Origin: Bin87 sp965262485
Lineage (GTDB): Bacteria; Chloroflexota; Dehalococcoidia; Lucifugimonadales; UBA3495
NCBI GenBank assembly: GCA_965262485.1
Contig: OZ253540.1
Location: 2,356,001 to 2,420,000, forward strand
DNA: 64,000 nucleotides
Reading direction: 5' to 3'
Part shown: positions 9,119 through 17,854 of the stretch, in pieces
How positions within the stretch are numbered: position 1 is the first letter of the stretch
How the letters are laid out: every line of letters begins with the position of its first letter
Program-made: the position numbers and the translations under genes
Notes under the pieces: generated by a model
What the model saw: only the letters and a program-made list of their open reading frames with translations
What the model was told of the DNA's origin: nothing
Database searches by the model: none

Positions 9119-9980
9119 GAACCTGTCTACGATCTCTGGAATAGGTTAAGTTGAGACTATTATCAGGGGAGGGGTAATCATGTCTCATTCCTATCCCAGC
9201 GACATCAGTAGGGAACAATTCGCCCGTATTCTGCCGACGCTGGAGTCGGCCCGACGCCGGACCAAGCCCCGCACCGTGGACTTGTATGACGTTTTCTGCG
9301 GTGTGCTGTACCTCCTGAAAAGCGGGTGCCAGTGGCGAATGATACCCGCGGACTTCCCCAATTGGCGCACTTGCTACCAGTATTTCCGGCAATGGAGCGA
9401 GCGGCCTGGCCCAGGTCAGGATTCAATTCTGGAGCAAGTCCTAAAAAAAATCGGTTGGCGCGGCCCGACAAAGCAATGGTCGGAAAAAGCAGACCAGCTT
9501 CTGTATCGTGGACTCCCAGAGCGTGAAGAACACGGACACCGCCGAGCACAAGGGCTATGACGCGGGCAAGAAGGTGTCGGGAATCAAGCGTCACATCGCG
9601 GTGGACACGCAAGGATTGCCCCATGCGATCCACGTGACTACCGCCGACGTCACCGACCGGGCCGGGGCTTTAGCGATGTTTGACCGGCGCCGAGACGGCC
9701 TCAGTCAAGTGCAGAACGTGCTGGTGGACGGGGGTTACACCGGGAAGCCCTTTGCCACTGCGGTGCAAGGCCTGTTGGGAGCCTCGGTGGAAGTGGTGAA
9801 ACGCAGCGAACAGCACACCTTCGTGGTGCTGCCAAAGCGATGGGTGGTGGAGCGGTCTTTCGCCTGGCTGGAAAAGTGCCGCCGACTCTGGAAGAACTGC
9901 GAAAGAAAGCTCAATACCAGCCTGCAAATGGTGGTGCTTGCCTTCATGGTGCTAATCCTCAAAAGATTGTAGACAGGCTC
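9119..9980 (+). mobile_element. IS5-family (IS427-like) insertion sequence, copy 1
   Basis: The 862-bp element has terminal inverted repeats of about 17 bp (left GAACCTGTCTACGATCT, right complement GAGCCTGTCTACAATCT). It is followed by TAA (9981-9983) and then directly by copy 2, giving a head-to-tail tandem. The left inverted repeat has one change from the other copies, and the left flank (CAA) does not match the TAA duplication typical of the family, so the left border may have been altered. Confidence 0.9.
9180..9972 (+). CDS. IS427-like DDE transposase, two frames joined by +1 shift
   Basis: OrfA (from ATG 9180, RBS GGGGAGGGG) encodes the N-terminal domain and the frame of OrfB (to 9972) encodes the catalytic core: DSQSVK, VDGGYTG and ERSFAWLEK supply the D, D and E residues. 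The frames meet at a run of eight A (CCTAAAAAAAAT, about 9440-9450). Going from OrfA to OrfB needs +1, equivalent to skipping one A by ribosomal or transcriptional slippage, as expected for IS5-family elements. The element looks functional. Confidence 0.85.
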
Positions 9981-9983
9981 TAA

Positions 9984-10843
9984 GAGCCTGTCTACGATCT
10001 CCGGAATAGGTTAAGTTGAGACTATTATCAGGGGAGGGGTAATCATGTCTCATTCCTATCCCAGCGACATCAGCCGGAAGCAATTCGCCCGTATTCTGCC
10101 GACGCTGGAGTCGGCCCGACGCCGGACCAAGCCCCGCACCGTGGACTTGTATGACGTTTTCTGCGGCGTGCTGTACCTCCTGAAAAGCGGCTGCCAGTGG
10201 CGAATGCTGCCCGCGGACTTCCCCAATTGGCGCACTTGCTACCAGTATTTCCGGCAATGGAGTGAGCGGCCCGGCCCGGAGCAGGATTCCATCCTGGAAC
10301 AAGTCCTAAAAAAATCGGTTGGCGAGGCCCGACAAAGCAATGGTCGGAAAGAGCAGACCAGCTTCTGTATCGTGGACTCCCAGAGCGTCAAGAACACGGA
10401 CACCGCCGAGCACAAGGGCTATGACGCGGGCAAGAAGGTATCCGGAATCAAGCGTCACATCGCGGTGGACACGCAAGGATTGCCCCATGCGATCCACATA
10501 ACCACGGCCAACGTCACCGACCGGGCTGGGGCTTTGGCGATGTTTGACGAAAACCGGTCCGACCTCAACCAGGTCCAGAAGGTGCTGGTGGACGGGGGTT
10601 ACACCGGAAAGCCCTTTGCCACTGCGGTGCAAAGCTCGTTGGGAGCCTCGGTGGAAGTGGTGAAACGCAACGAACTGCACACCTTCGTGGCGCTGCCGAA
10701 GCGATGGGTGTGGAGCGGTCTTTCGCCTGGCTGGAAAAGTGCCGCCGACTCTGGAAGAACTGCGAAAGGAAGCTCAATACCAGCCTGCAAATGGTGGTGC
10801 TCGCCTTCATGGTGCTAATCCTAAAAAGATTGTAAACAGGCTC
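9984..10843 (+). mobile_element. IS427-like insertion sequence, copy 2
   Basis: This 860-bp copy lies three bases downstream of copy 1 in the same orientation, with inverted repeats GAGCCTGTCTACGATCT and GAGCCTGTTTACAATCT. It is flanked by TAA on the left and TTA on the right. Two single-base deletions relative to copies 1 and 3 explain the two-base length difference. Confidence 0.9.
10045..10835 (+). pseudogene. IS427-like transposase, copy 2, frameshifted near the end
   Basis: Compared with copies 1 and 3 the slippery run has seven A instead of eight, so OrfA and OrfB are fused in one frame without any shift. However one G is missing in GATGGGTGTGGAGCGG (about 10707), where the others read GGGTGGTGG. 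The frame then leaves the catalytic-Glu region, replacing ERSFAWLEK by unrelated residues. The product lacks the third acidic residue, so this copy should be inactive. Confidence 0.85.
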
Positions 10844-11217
10844 TTAGACGCCGCCAACACTCCTAAAAAGACAACTTTTCGAGTGCTCGTTCGCATTGCC
10901 CAGCTGGATGACGAGCGCTAAGAAAAACCGAAGTAATACCAACGCAGGAGAACAGAAACCAGGGAATACGCCAAGAAACGGCAAAACCACCACGTTCCGG
11001 GCGGGCAACCCCAAAGACAGGACTTTGAACTCGTAGCCCAAGTCCCCGGCCAGGCCAAAACAGCCGGTACGCTGCGAAAGCTCAAGGCTCGCCCACGCCG
11101 CAGCAACACGGAACAGCGGACTCTGCCGGGCCTCCCGGCCAGCGGCGGCGAAAGCAAGGTATAACGCGCGGCACTAACGGCGACCAAAAGAAAGTGGGCG
11201 GCAACAACGACACCCCC
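10844..11217. other. No convincing gene
   Basis: A plus-strand frame reads out of the IS to a stop at 10921 (ending RVLVRIAQLDDER), perhaps the 3' end of a gene lost to the insertion. A 42-codon frame from ATG 10911 follows. Neither is supported by homology that I recognise. Confidence 0.3.
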
Positions 11218-11440
11218 AAGGAGCTGGCTTCACGCCAGCCTATGTATTCGGCTACACAAGGGCGTTCGGCAACGCCTTGATCTCCGGCAAAGCCAGAGTA
11301 TTCGGCAACGCCCGGTTGTTTGACGACGCCTGGATGCACGGCAGCAACCGAGCGTACAGCACGCCTGGGTCGACGACGACGCCCGCGCCTACGGAGATAC
11401 CCACGTGTACGGCGACCCACGCATGCCCAGCGGCAATTCG
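11218..11440 (+). pseudogene. Hexapeptide-type repeat protein remnant (GNARVFGNAR-like)
   Basis: In one frame the DNA reads YVFGYTRAFGNALISGKARVF-like repeats with GNARLFDDAW; after about 11340 the repeats continue in another frame as AWVDDDARAYGDTHVYGDPR. This short-period VxGNA/VYGDA pattern is typical of bactofilin-like or polymer-forming left-handed beta-helix repeats. The frame change and the missing ends show a decayed gene. Function is unknown. Confidence 0.5.
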
Positions 11441-11830
11441 GTGAGATGCCGCCAACATTCCGTCAGGGACTCTGCGCTGTTGACCTCGTGGCGTGTGTCG
11501 GAAACTGTCGACGCAGCAACAGGCTCACCTCACGAACCCACCAGAACTCTTCACGCAAAACTCCAACCGACCAATGTCCAGCTCGTGAACCATGCGCCAC
11601 TACCAGTGCAGCAGGCCATGACCCGGCAGTAACGGCAGTCTGTCGGCAACGTCCTCTGGCTTCCCAATCCGAACCATAATCCGGTAGCGGTAAATCGGCC
11701 GGCCGCCGGCATACTGAAAAGCAACAACGGCCGACTCCGCAGAGCGACGCGCTACGCTCCGCCCTCGCTGGCGACCTACCTAATGGTATAGTAGTGAACA
11801 CGAACACAATGCCACGCGAGGGGTTTCCTT
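11441..11830. other. No gene seen; probable promoter region
   Basis: No frame with a credible start or motif was found. A TATAGT hexamer at about 11787, some 45 bases before the next gene, could be a -10 element for the zinc-ribbon gene at 11831. Confidence 0.3.
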
Positions 11831-12028
11831 ATGGCCCGCATCCTGATTGAAGGTTTCCTCTGCGGGCGGTGCAAGTACCGCTGGGTGCCTCGCCAGAGCA
11901 CCAAGAAAGAACCGAAGATCTGCCCCAAATGTAAGAGCGCCTACTGGAACAAGCCCCGCAAGCTGGACTGGCCGGCGGGCAAACGCGCCGCCCAACACGA
12001 CCAATGCCTTCAGAAGACTATCGCATAG
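11831..12028 (+). CDS. Small zinc-ribbon protein
   Basis: A 65-residue basic protein with two CxxC pairs (CGRC at about 11-14 and CPKC at about 31-34) in a context GFLCGRCKYRW and ICPKCKSAYWNKPRK. This is a classic four-cysteine zinc ribbon, and the Lys/Arg/Trp-rich tail suggests nucleic-acid binding. An upstream GAGGGG is a usable ribosome binding site. Such single-ribbon proteins are widespread and uncharacterised; it may be an antitoxin or a regulator of the locus that follows, which is inference. Confidence 0.75.
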   Translation: MARILIEGFLCGRCKYRWVPRQSTKKEPKICPKCKSAYWNKPRKLDWPAGKRAAQHDQCLQKTIA

Positions 12029-12100
12029 TTCCCACGATTGGACGGCAAGCCCGCGGTCGGGTGTCAACCTGACGCTACTCAACCTTGGAGAAATCCCCCA

Positions 12101-14972
12101 ATGAGCAACTTGACGCCATGCTGACTGCCTGCCCGCCGCGCCCCATTGCACAGGCCGGCGACCAGTACGCCGCCGACATCATCCGAGGTCTGAGCGAGGA
12201 ACTAGCCACCGCGGAAACCGCGGCTGATTTCTTGGAAACGACCCATCTGACCAAGGACACCGCCGACTTTCTGCGGATGGCGATGGATCGCATCGCCTTG
12301 GGGCGCGACAGCACCAGCCCCTCCGTGTACCAGCTGTACAGCCGCTACGGAGGCGGCAAGACCCACAGCCTGCTGCTGCTGGCCGCCGCCGCCAAATACC
12401 CCCACCTGCCCTATTGGCAGGACAACGCTCAATGCGACCCGGCCTCCGCCAGGGTAATCGCCTTCGACGGCGAAAAGCACAACGTGGTTAACGGCACCGA
12501 GCTGGACGAGCAGGGCAACAGGGCCAGGAGCCTGGCCGGCTACATACTGTACCACCTGGGCGGCCCTGCGGCCCTGCGCGAATTCGGTGAAGGCGACGCA
12601 ACTCTGGCCGACCCAGGCTCCGACGCTTTCCGACGGCTGATCGGCGACGAACCCATGATCATCGTCGACGACGAGCTCGTGCACTACATCAACCGGGTGA
12701 ACCAGCGCGCCGCCAGCGACGCCCGGATCAGCGCGGAAGGAGTGTTGACCACCCTCAGCGCGCTGATCAACGCCGTAGCCAACAGCCCCAGAGCCGTGCT
12801 GGTAATCACCACTCCCGAAGACTCACACGAACTCTTGGAAGAGAGCAATGCGGCAACCGCCGGCGACGCCCACCACGCCGACGCTCTGGCGTTGCTCGAT
12901 ATGCTGGATCGGGTCAACTCGCAGCTAGGGCGAGTAATGCACCCAGTGGCCCCGTCTGGCGAAGCCGACCTGCCGGCCATCCTGCGCAAGCGCCTGTTCT
13001 ATGGCGTGGACGAAGCCGCCCGTCAGGACACGGCCAATGCCTACACCGCCGTATCCGCCCGCAACGGACGCGCCAACGGCAGCCTGGATTACCAGGGCTT
13101 TCACGATGCCTACCCGTTCCACCCGTCGCTGCTGAACATCATCACCGGCCGCCTGGCCGCCAACCGCAACTTCCAGCGAGTGCGCAGCACCCTGCGCCTG
13201 CTGGGCAATACCCTGCTGGAAATGCAAAACGGCAGCGGCGAAGCGGCGCTCCTGCATCCCTACCACGTCACCCTCCGTGCCGCCTGCATCCGTGACGAGG
13301 TCGTCAATCGCCCCGGCTTTTCCGAGCTGGACCCAGCCATCGAGACCGACATCGTTGGGCGCAACAGCACTGCCGAGAAAACCGGCAACGACCTGGCGGA
13401 ACCAGCGGCCGTGACGATGCTGCTGGGCACCATCGCACCCGACAACAGCAACGGCCTCTACGCCGACCAGATCGCCGACGCCCTACTTTCGCCGGAGCGC
13501 GACGACTTCGGCGTCATCGCCAACGCCATTGAGCAGTTCCTGAGCCGGGCCATCTACGTGGACGACAGCCCCGACACCCAGCGCAAGCGTTTCAGCAAAG
13601 ACGCCAACGTGATGAAGGAACTGCTGGAAGCTAGAGACGCCATCCTGGCCAACACCACGGCAATGACCGACCTACTCCGGCTAGCCATCACCAGCGCCTA
13701 CGGCGGCGGCAACCGGCGCGGCGACCAGTCGAGGTCATGCTCTTCCCTTCCCGACAGTCCAACGTGCCGGATAACCCCGACCGGGCCGTTCTGGGCGTCG
13801 TCAATCCCGACCACTGGAACTGGACCGACGCCGGCAACCCGGCCAACGGGATGAGCAACCAGGATCTGCTGGACCTGCACCGACACAGCAGCGGCAACGA
13901 CGGCGACGCGACGCGGCAGTACCCGAACAACGCTCTGCTGCTGGCCGCCCACGACGCCAACCTGAACCGCATCCGGGAGGACATCGCCACCATGGAGGCG
14001 GCGGAGCGGCTCCTCAAGGACACCACCCGACCGCTGCCCAAGCACCGGCGCGAAACGCTGGACAACATTTGCGCCACGTCTGAGAAGAACGCCACCACCG
14101 GCATCCAGAACAAGTTCGCCCATCTGTTCTCGGCTGGCAACACCCAGCAACACCAATGGCCGGAACCGCACAGCCACCTGGAGCAGCGCACCTTGGACTC
14201 AATCACCGACGCTGCCGGCAAGGGGCAGGACGGCATCCTGCAAGCATTGGGCGGCCGGGTGCTGCGCGGCGTAGCCGCAGGGTTGAGCAAAACCGCCTGG
14301 AGCCGGGTGGGCATCATAACCAACGAGCAGGGCAGCACCTTGGGTGAATTGCGTGACTACTTCGCACGGACGCCCGACGAACGCATCGTCATCAATGACG
14401 CCACCTGGCGCGCCGTGATAGCCAACGGTGTCAGCAACGACGCCCTACACGTAGTGACGCCCAGTGACGAGATGAATCCAACGGGCTACGACGCCAGCTG
14501 GCGAGTATGGGTCAAAGGATATGAAAAGGTGGGCAAGCCACCCCCGCCACCGCCACCGCCACCGGGACCCCAACAGACTACGTTCACCAGCGGGAAGCTA
14601 CCCGCCAAGGCCGCATACGAAGCCATCAAACGGTTCATGGCCGACAACGGCCACGACTGGCCCGCGCTGGCCTCCTGCCAAGTCAACGGAACCAGCGCGA
14701 CGCTGGCCGACCAGATTGCCAGCGTCGCGCAAGGCGACGACGGCGGCATCGCCATCACGATGCGGGCACAGAACCAGAGGTTACAAGTTGGTATCAACGG
14801 CGCGCCCCCCAGCGAGTTCAAGGACTACTCCGGGCCAGCCAAGCGCATGATGAACAAGGCCGGCGTCAGCACCGCCGACGTGAGCGTGCGGCTGGAGCCG
14901 GACGCCGCCCAGCGCGTGCTGGAAAAATTGAACAACCGGGACGAAGCCAACATCAGCGTTTCGTTCCACTGA
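12101..14972 (+). pseudogene. DUF499 ATPase of an anti-phage methylase locus, two frameshifts
   Basis: The protein matches the DUF499 family: SRYGGGKTHS (Walker A), IIVDDELVHY (Walker B), an internal FHPSLLNIITGR region, a proline run and a C-terminal domain. NCBI families name DUF499 proteins as anti-phage-associated partners of DUF1156 methylases. The canonical start is ATG 12101 behind GGAG, reading MSNLTP, but a base is missing at about 12117 (restoring one G gives LTPW as in relatives). A second one-base deletion lies near 13710, where the frame passes from AYGGGN to VEVMLFPSRQSN. The two open parts are 12085-13854 and 13737-14972. Either the gene is dead or the assembly has two errors. 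Confidence 0.75.
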
Positions 14973-14989
14973 CCCGAAAGGAACACCTA

Positions 14990-15427
14990 ATGACCCTAAT
15001 GCGAGAAACTCCCAAGGACCACGGCCTGCTGCTGGACCACGATCCCAGAGGCAACCGCCGCCTGTCCATCACCTTGGCCGGCAAGTCGCACCGCAGTAAC
15101 GGCCGGCGGCTGCAATACGCCACCGGAACGCTGTACCAGCGCTGCTTTCAGCACGTGTCCGCCATCCTGTGGAACCACCAAGGCCAGCGACTGCAACCGC
15201 AGGAAGAGGCCGGCCAGCAGTACCACTCCATCACCGAACAGGCTGCGGTGCAGATCCGCCTGCTGCTGGACGCCGTGGGCGGCACGGAACGGGCCGACAA
15301 GGCGGAACGCCTGGCCCGCGCCATCGCCGACCTGCATCCCTGCGAAAGCAGTTGGTGGTATGCCTGCCACAAGAACCGCAATCGCCCCCGCCGCGTGCTG
15401 GACGCGCTGACGCTGATGTACGCGTGA
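14990..15427 (+). CDS. Hypothetical protein of the DUF499 locus
   Basis: A 145-residue protein starts at ATG 14990 behind AAAGGA, 17 bases after the DUF499 stop, so it is in the same operon. It has a charged N-terminal strand region and a helical C-terminal part ending HPCESSWWYACHKNRNRPRRVLDALTLMY. Small proteins of this length regularly sit between DUF499 and DUF1156 genes, but I cannot name the family safely. No frameshift is seen. Confidence 0.65.
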   Translation: MTLMRETPKDHGLLLDHDPRGNRRLSITLAGKSHRSNGRRLQYATGTLYQRCFQHVSAILWNHQGQRLQPQEEAGQQYHSITEQAAVQIRLLLDAVGGTERADKAERLARAIADLHPCESSWWYACHKNRNRPRRVLDALTLMYA

Positions 15428-15454
15428 CGCCATGGCGGACGGAATAAAACTACG

Positions 15455-15736
15455 ATGTGGACTTGGAATGCCCGCAAAAACGCCGCCAATCGACATTTGC
15501 ACCGAACGTCGTTCCAGGAAGCCCAAGAGGTGTTTGACGACCCGCTGTCAGCCACCAGGCCAGACTTGGAACACAGTCATTACGAGCAACGCTACCACAC
15601 TGTGGGAGCAACCCGTTCCCGAAGGCTGCTACTGGTGGTGCACACTTGGGACGAGGCAAGCCAGTCGGGCCGCATTATCTCTGCACGCGAAGCCACTGAA
15701 ATAGAGAGAAACGTTTATGAAATCGGAGAATTCTGA
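15455..15736 (+). CDS. brnT: BrnT-family toxin
   Basis: The 93 residues match BrnT: WNARKNAANRHLHRTSFQEA, then VFDDPLSA, HSHYEQRYHTVG, LLLVVHTW and RIISAREATEIER. BrnT is a RelE-fold ribonuclease toxin of type II toxin-antitoxin pairs and binds the antitoxin BrnA encoded directly downstream. The length is normal (about 90 residues). The reading frame overlaps by 20 bases with the next gene, whose first residues look like BrnA, as expected for the pair. The gene appears intact. Confidence 0.85.
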   Translation: MWTWNARKNAANRHLHRTSFQEAQEVFDDPLSATRPDLEHSHYEQRYHTVGATRSRRLLLVVHTWDEASQSGRIISAREATEIERNVYEIGEF

Positions 15737-17051
15737 AGGCACGGACCTGAAGTTCATCCCTGAGGTGACCGACTGGACCGGCGCGGTGCGCGGGATGTTC
15801 GCCAACCAGGCCAACCAGCCATACACCGAGGAAACCATTGTCCTGTTCGACGACAAAGACAGGGACTACACCAAGCCGGCCCTCAACGCGGAAACGACAT
15901 ACTCGTTTTGCGACCGTTCATCTCTGGACGAATTCGCGCGCCTGCGGCGAATGTTGCAACGGTGGATGGACCGGCTGCCGCTAGGAAAGCAAAAGGACAT
16001 CGTAGGACGGATGCGGCACAAAGGACGCGGCTCGCCGGCGGAAGAGCAGAGTTTCAACGGCGCGTTCTTCGAGTTGTTCCTGCACGAGTTCCTGAACGGA
16101 ACCGCCGACTATACGGTGGTGGAGCCAAAAATCGGGCAGCTGACACCAGACTTCGGCGTAACAGAAACGGGGCCGGGCGGAAACAAAATCAGCTACGTGG
16201 TAGAGGCTACCGACATCAACGTCACGCGTGATACGGAATTGGAGTCTAATTGGAACGAGCGGCACGCCCTAGACATTCTGAACGAAATCGAGTCCCCGGA
16301 TTATTACCTGTGGGTAAGAACCGAAGGAACTCTGACCACGACGCCTCCCAAGCGAGGCCTGAAGCAGCCCTTCGAGGATCTGGTAAGGAATGCCAATTAC
16401 GACGACGTCAGTGCGACAGCGGAATTGTATGGCCTACATGAACAAGTCATGCCGAACGACACATTCCGACAGGGCGACTGGAGCGTTACGGGCCATCTGC
16501 TGCCGGTTGACGCGGAACACCGTCCCAAGAAAGGGCGGTTCGTCAGCGTTGGCCCAATGAAGAGTGGCGGCGTTGATGACATCGGAAAAGCAAAAACCAG
16601 GCTATACCACAAAGCGAATCAATATAAGATTGTCGACAACCTGATAATCGCGCTGAGGGCTGACTGGTGGCTGGACCGCATTAGCGAGGCACTGTTCGGG
16701 AGCATGGAGTACCAGATCGCCGTGCCCAAGGATCCGACCTACACCGGGCCGTTGCCTCCAGCACGCAACGTACAGAGGCTCGACGGCTTTTGGTTCAACA
16801 CCAACGGCCCGCAGAACGAGAACGTCATCGGCGTAGTGGCGTTTTACCGCCTCCACCCGCACTGTGTCGATAAGACCACTGCCATATTCTACGCAAATCC
16901 CTACACAGAGAAGCCGTTGCCATCTTGGGCAAAAGAAATCACCCACGCAGAGTATAAAGACGGCAAAGTGGAAATCGTTGAAGGCATCCCACCTTGCGCC
17001 TTTGCCAGAGACCACGAACCCTTCACAGACGTTCAATTCCGATTCCAGTAG
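15717..17051 (+). CDS. BrnA-like N-terminus fused to a PD-(D/E)XK-like nuclease
   Basis: The first ~28 residues contain IPEVTDWTGAVRGMF, the hallmark segment of the BrnA antitoxin (IPELTDWSKAVRGKF in relatives), but the BrnA DNA-binding C-terminus is absent. Instead about 415 residues follow with ELFLHEFL, LTPDFGVT and SYVVEATD, an arrangement of E, D and E-x-T/K residues resembling a PD-(D/E)XK nuclease. I see a fusion of an antitoxin N-terminus to an unrelated protein of the methylase locus, probably by recombination. Whether the fragment still neutralises BrnT is unknown. The C-terminal half is not recognised. Confidence 0.65.
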   Translation: MKSENSEGTDLKFIPEVTDWTGAVRGMFANQANQPYTEETIVLFDDKDRDYTKPALNAETTYSFCDRSSLDEFARLRRMLQRWMDRLPLGKQKDIVGRMRHKGRGSPAEEQSFNGAFFELFLHEFLNGTADYTVVEPKIGQLTPDFGVTETGPGGNKISYVVEATDINVTRDTELESNWNERHALDILNEIESPDYYLWVRTEGTLTTTPPKRGLKQPFEDLVRNANYDDVSATAELYGLHEQVMPNDTFRQGDWSVTGHLLPVDAEHRPKKGRFVSVGPMKSGGVDDIGKAKTRLYHKANQYKIVDNLIIALRADWWLDRISEALFGSMEYQIAVPKDPTYTGPLPPARNVQRLDGFWFNTNGPQNENVIGVVAFYRLHPHCVDKTTAIFYANPYTEKPLPSWAKEITHAEYKDGKVEIVEGIPPCAFARDHEPFTDVQFRFQ

Positions 17052-17116
17052 GAAGCATCGGACGCCAGCCAATGACCAAGCGCAACGACACGCAGATTAT
17101 TTGACTCGAAGAGTAG

Positions 17117-17504
17117 ATGCAGTACCGCGAGCTCCTGCCGCCGGACTGCCCTCCGCCCAGCGCGCAAGGCATAATGGAGCAGACGGTGCGATACCGACTA
17201 TTTGGAGAGCGTTGTTCCTACGCAGGGAGACTTTGACTCATTCGTAAAGAAGCGAGGACGTCCCAACCGGCGCAGCAGGAGAACGCCGTGCGAACAGAGC
17301 GGCGTGTCCCTGTGGAAGTCGCTGAACTCCGTGTGTGCGTTGCTGGCAAGCGACCTGAACAACAACAGCCGGTGGCAAAGCATCGGCGAACTCACTATAC
17401 CGGCCGGGGCCGGCAAATTGAATCCGATTGAACCGAACGGGCATCAAACTTGGTGGCCGTCGCAAGCATTCGACCCGGTCGAAAACTGCAAGGTGATACT
17501 ATGA
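17117..17504 (+). pseudogene. Conserved hypothetical of restriction loci, frameshifted
   Basis: From ATG 17117 the frame reads YRELLPPDCPPPSAQG and EQTVRYRLF, then after about 17200 the coherent protein continues in another frame as VVPTQGDFDSFVKKRGR, TPCEQSGVSLW and GHQTWWPSQAFDP. This LPPDCPP...P-T-x-DF...GVS...HHTWWP pattern recurs in a widespread uncharacterised family next to DUF6575-like genes. The stop (TGA 17502-17504) overlaps the next ATG (ATGA), indicating coupling. One base inserted near 17200 breaks the gene. Confidence 0.55.
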
Positions 17505-17854
17505 ACGTCGCATACTAGGATTCCATCCTTTACAACGACTGCGAACTGATTTTCGAGGCCGCAGATGAGACCGGACGGCGGTATGTCGCCGTACACACCG
17601 GCGACTACGAAACCGGATGCGAGTACATAATGGCGCCGGCATCCCCGGAAAGCCTGGTCGCCTTCAAGAACGGCAAAATCGACCTGCGCCACCTCCTGTT
17701 GGACTCCCCGACCCAAGAGTGGTACACAGCGGCGTTAGACGTGAATGACGACGACGTTGCAATCGCCCTGAAGCAACAGGACGCCCCAATTTCAGGCTGC
17801 AACAACCTTCCGGGAGCAGGGTTCTACATAGGGGTGGGCAACTCCGGCGATTTC
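17501..17854 (+). pseudogene. DUF6575-like protein with early amber stop
   Basis: ATG 17501, behind AAGGTG, begins MNVAY then TAG at 17516-17518, after which the frame stays open: DSILYNDCELIFEAADETG, RRYVAVHTGDYETGCEYI, SPESLVAFKNGKIDLRHLLL and PGAGFYIGV. The layout (YxGPxLFxxxDxxGxxYVA, SPxRLxxLxxGxIDLRxALL) resembles small DUF6575-like proteins found in restriction loci. There is no stop between this domain and the DUF1156 part, so the two are fused as the sequence stands. Confidence 0.5.

Noticed and set aside
11082..11420. Minus-strand Arg/Gly-rich frame of 112 codons
   Set aside because: It is the antisense of the hexapeptide-type repeat remnant; its repeats mirror the sense strand.
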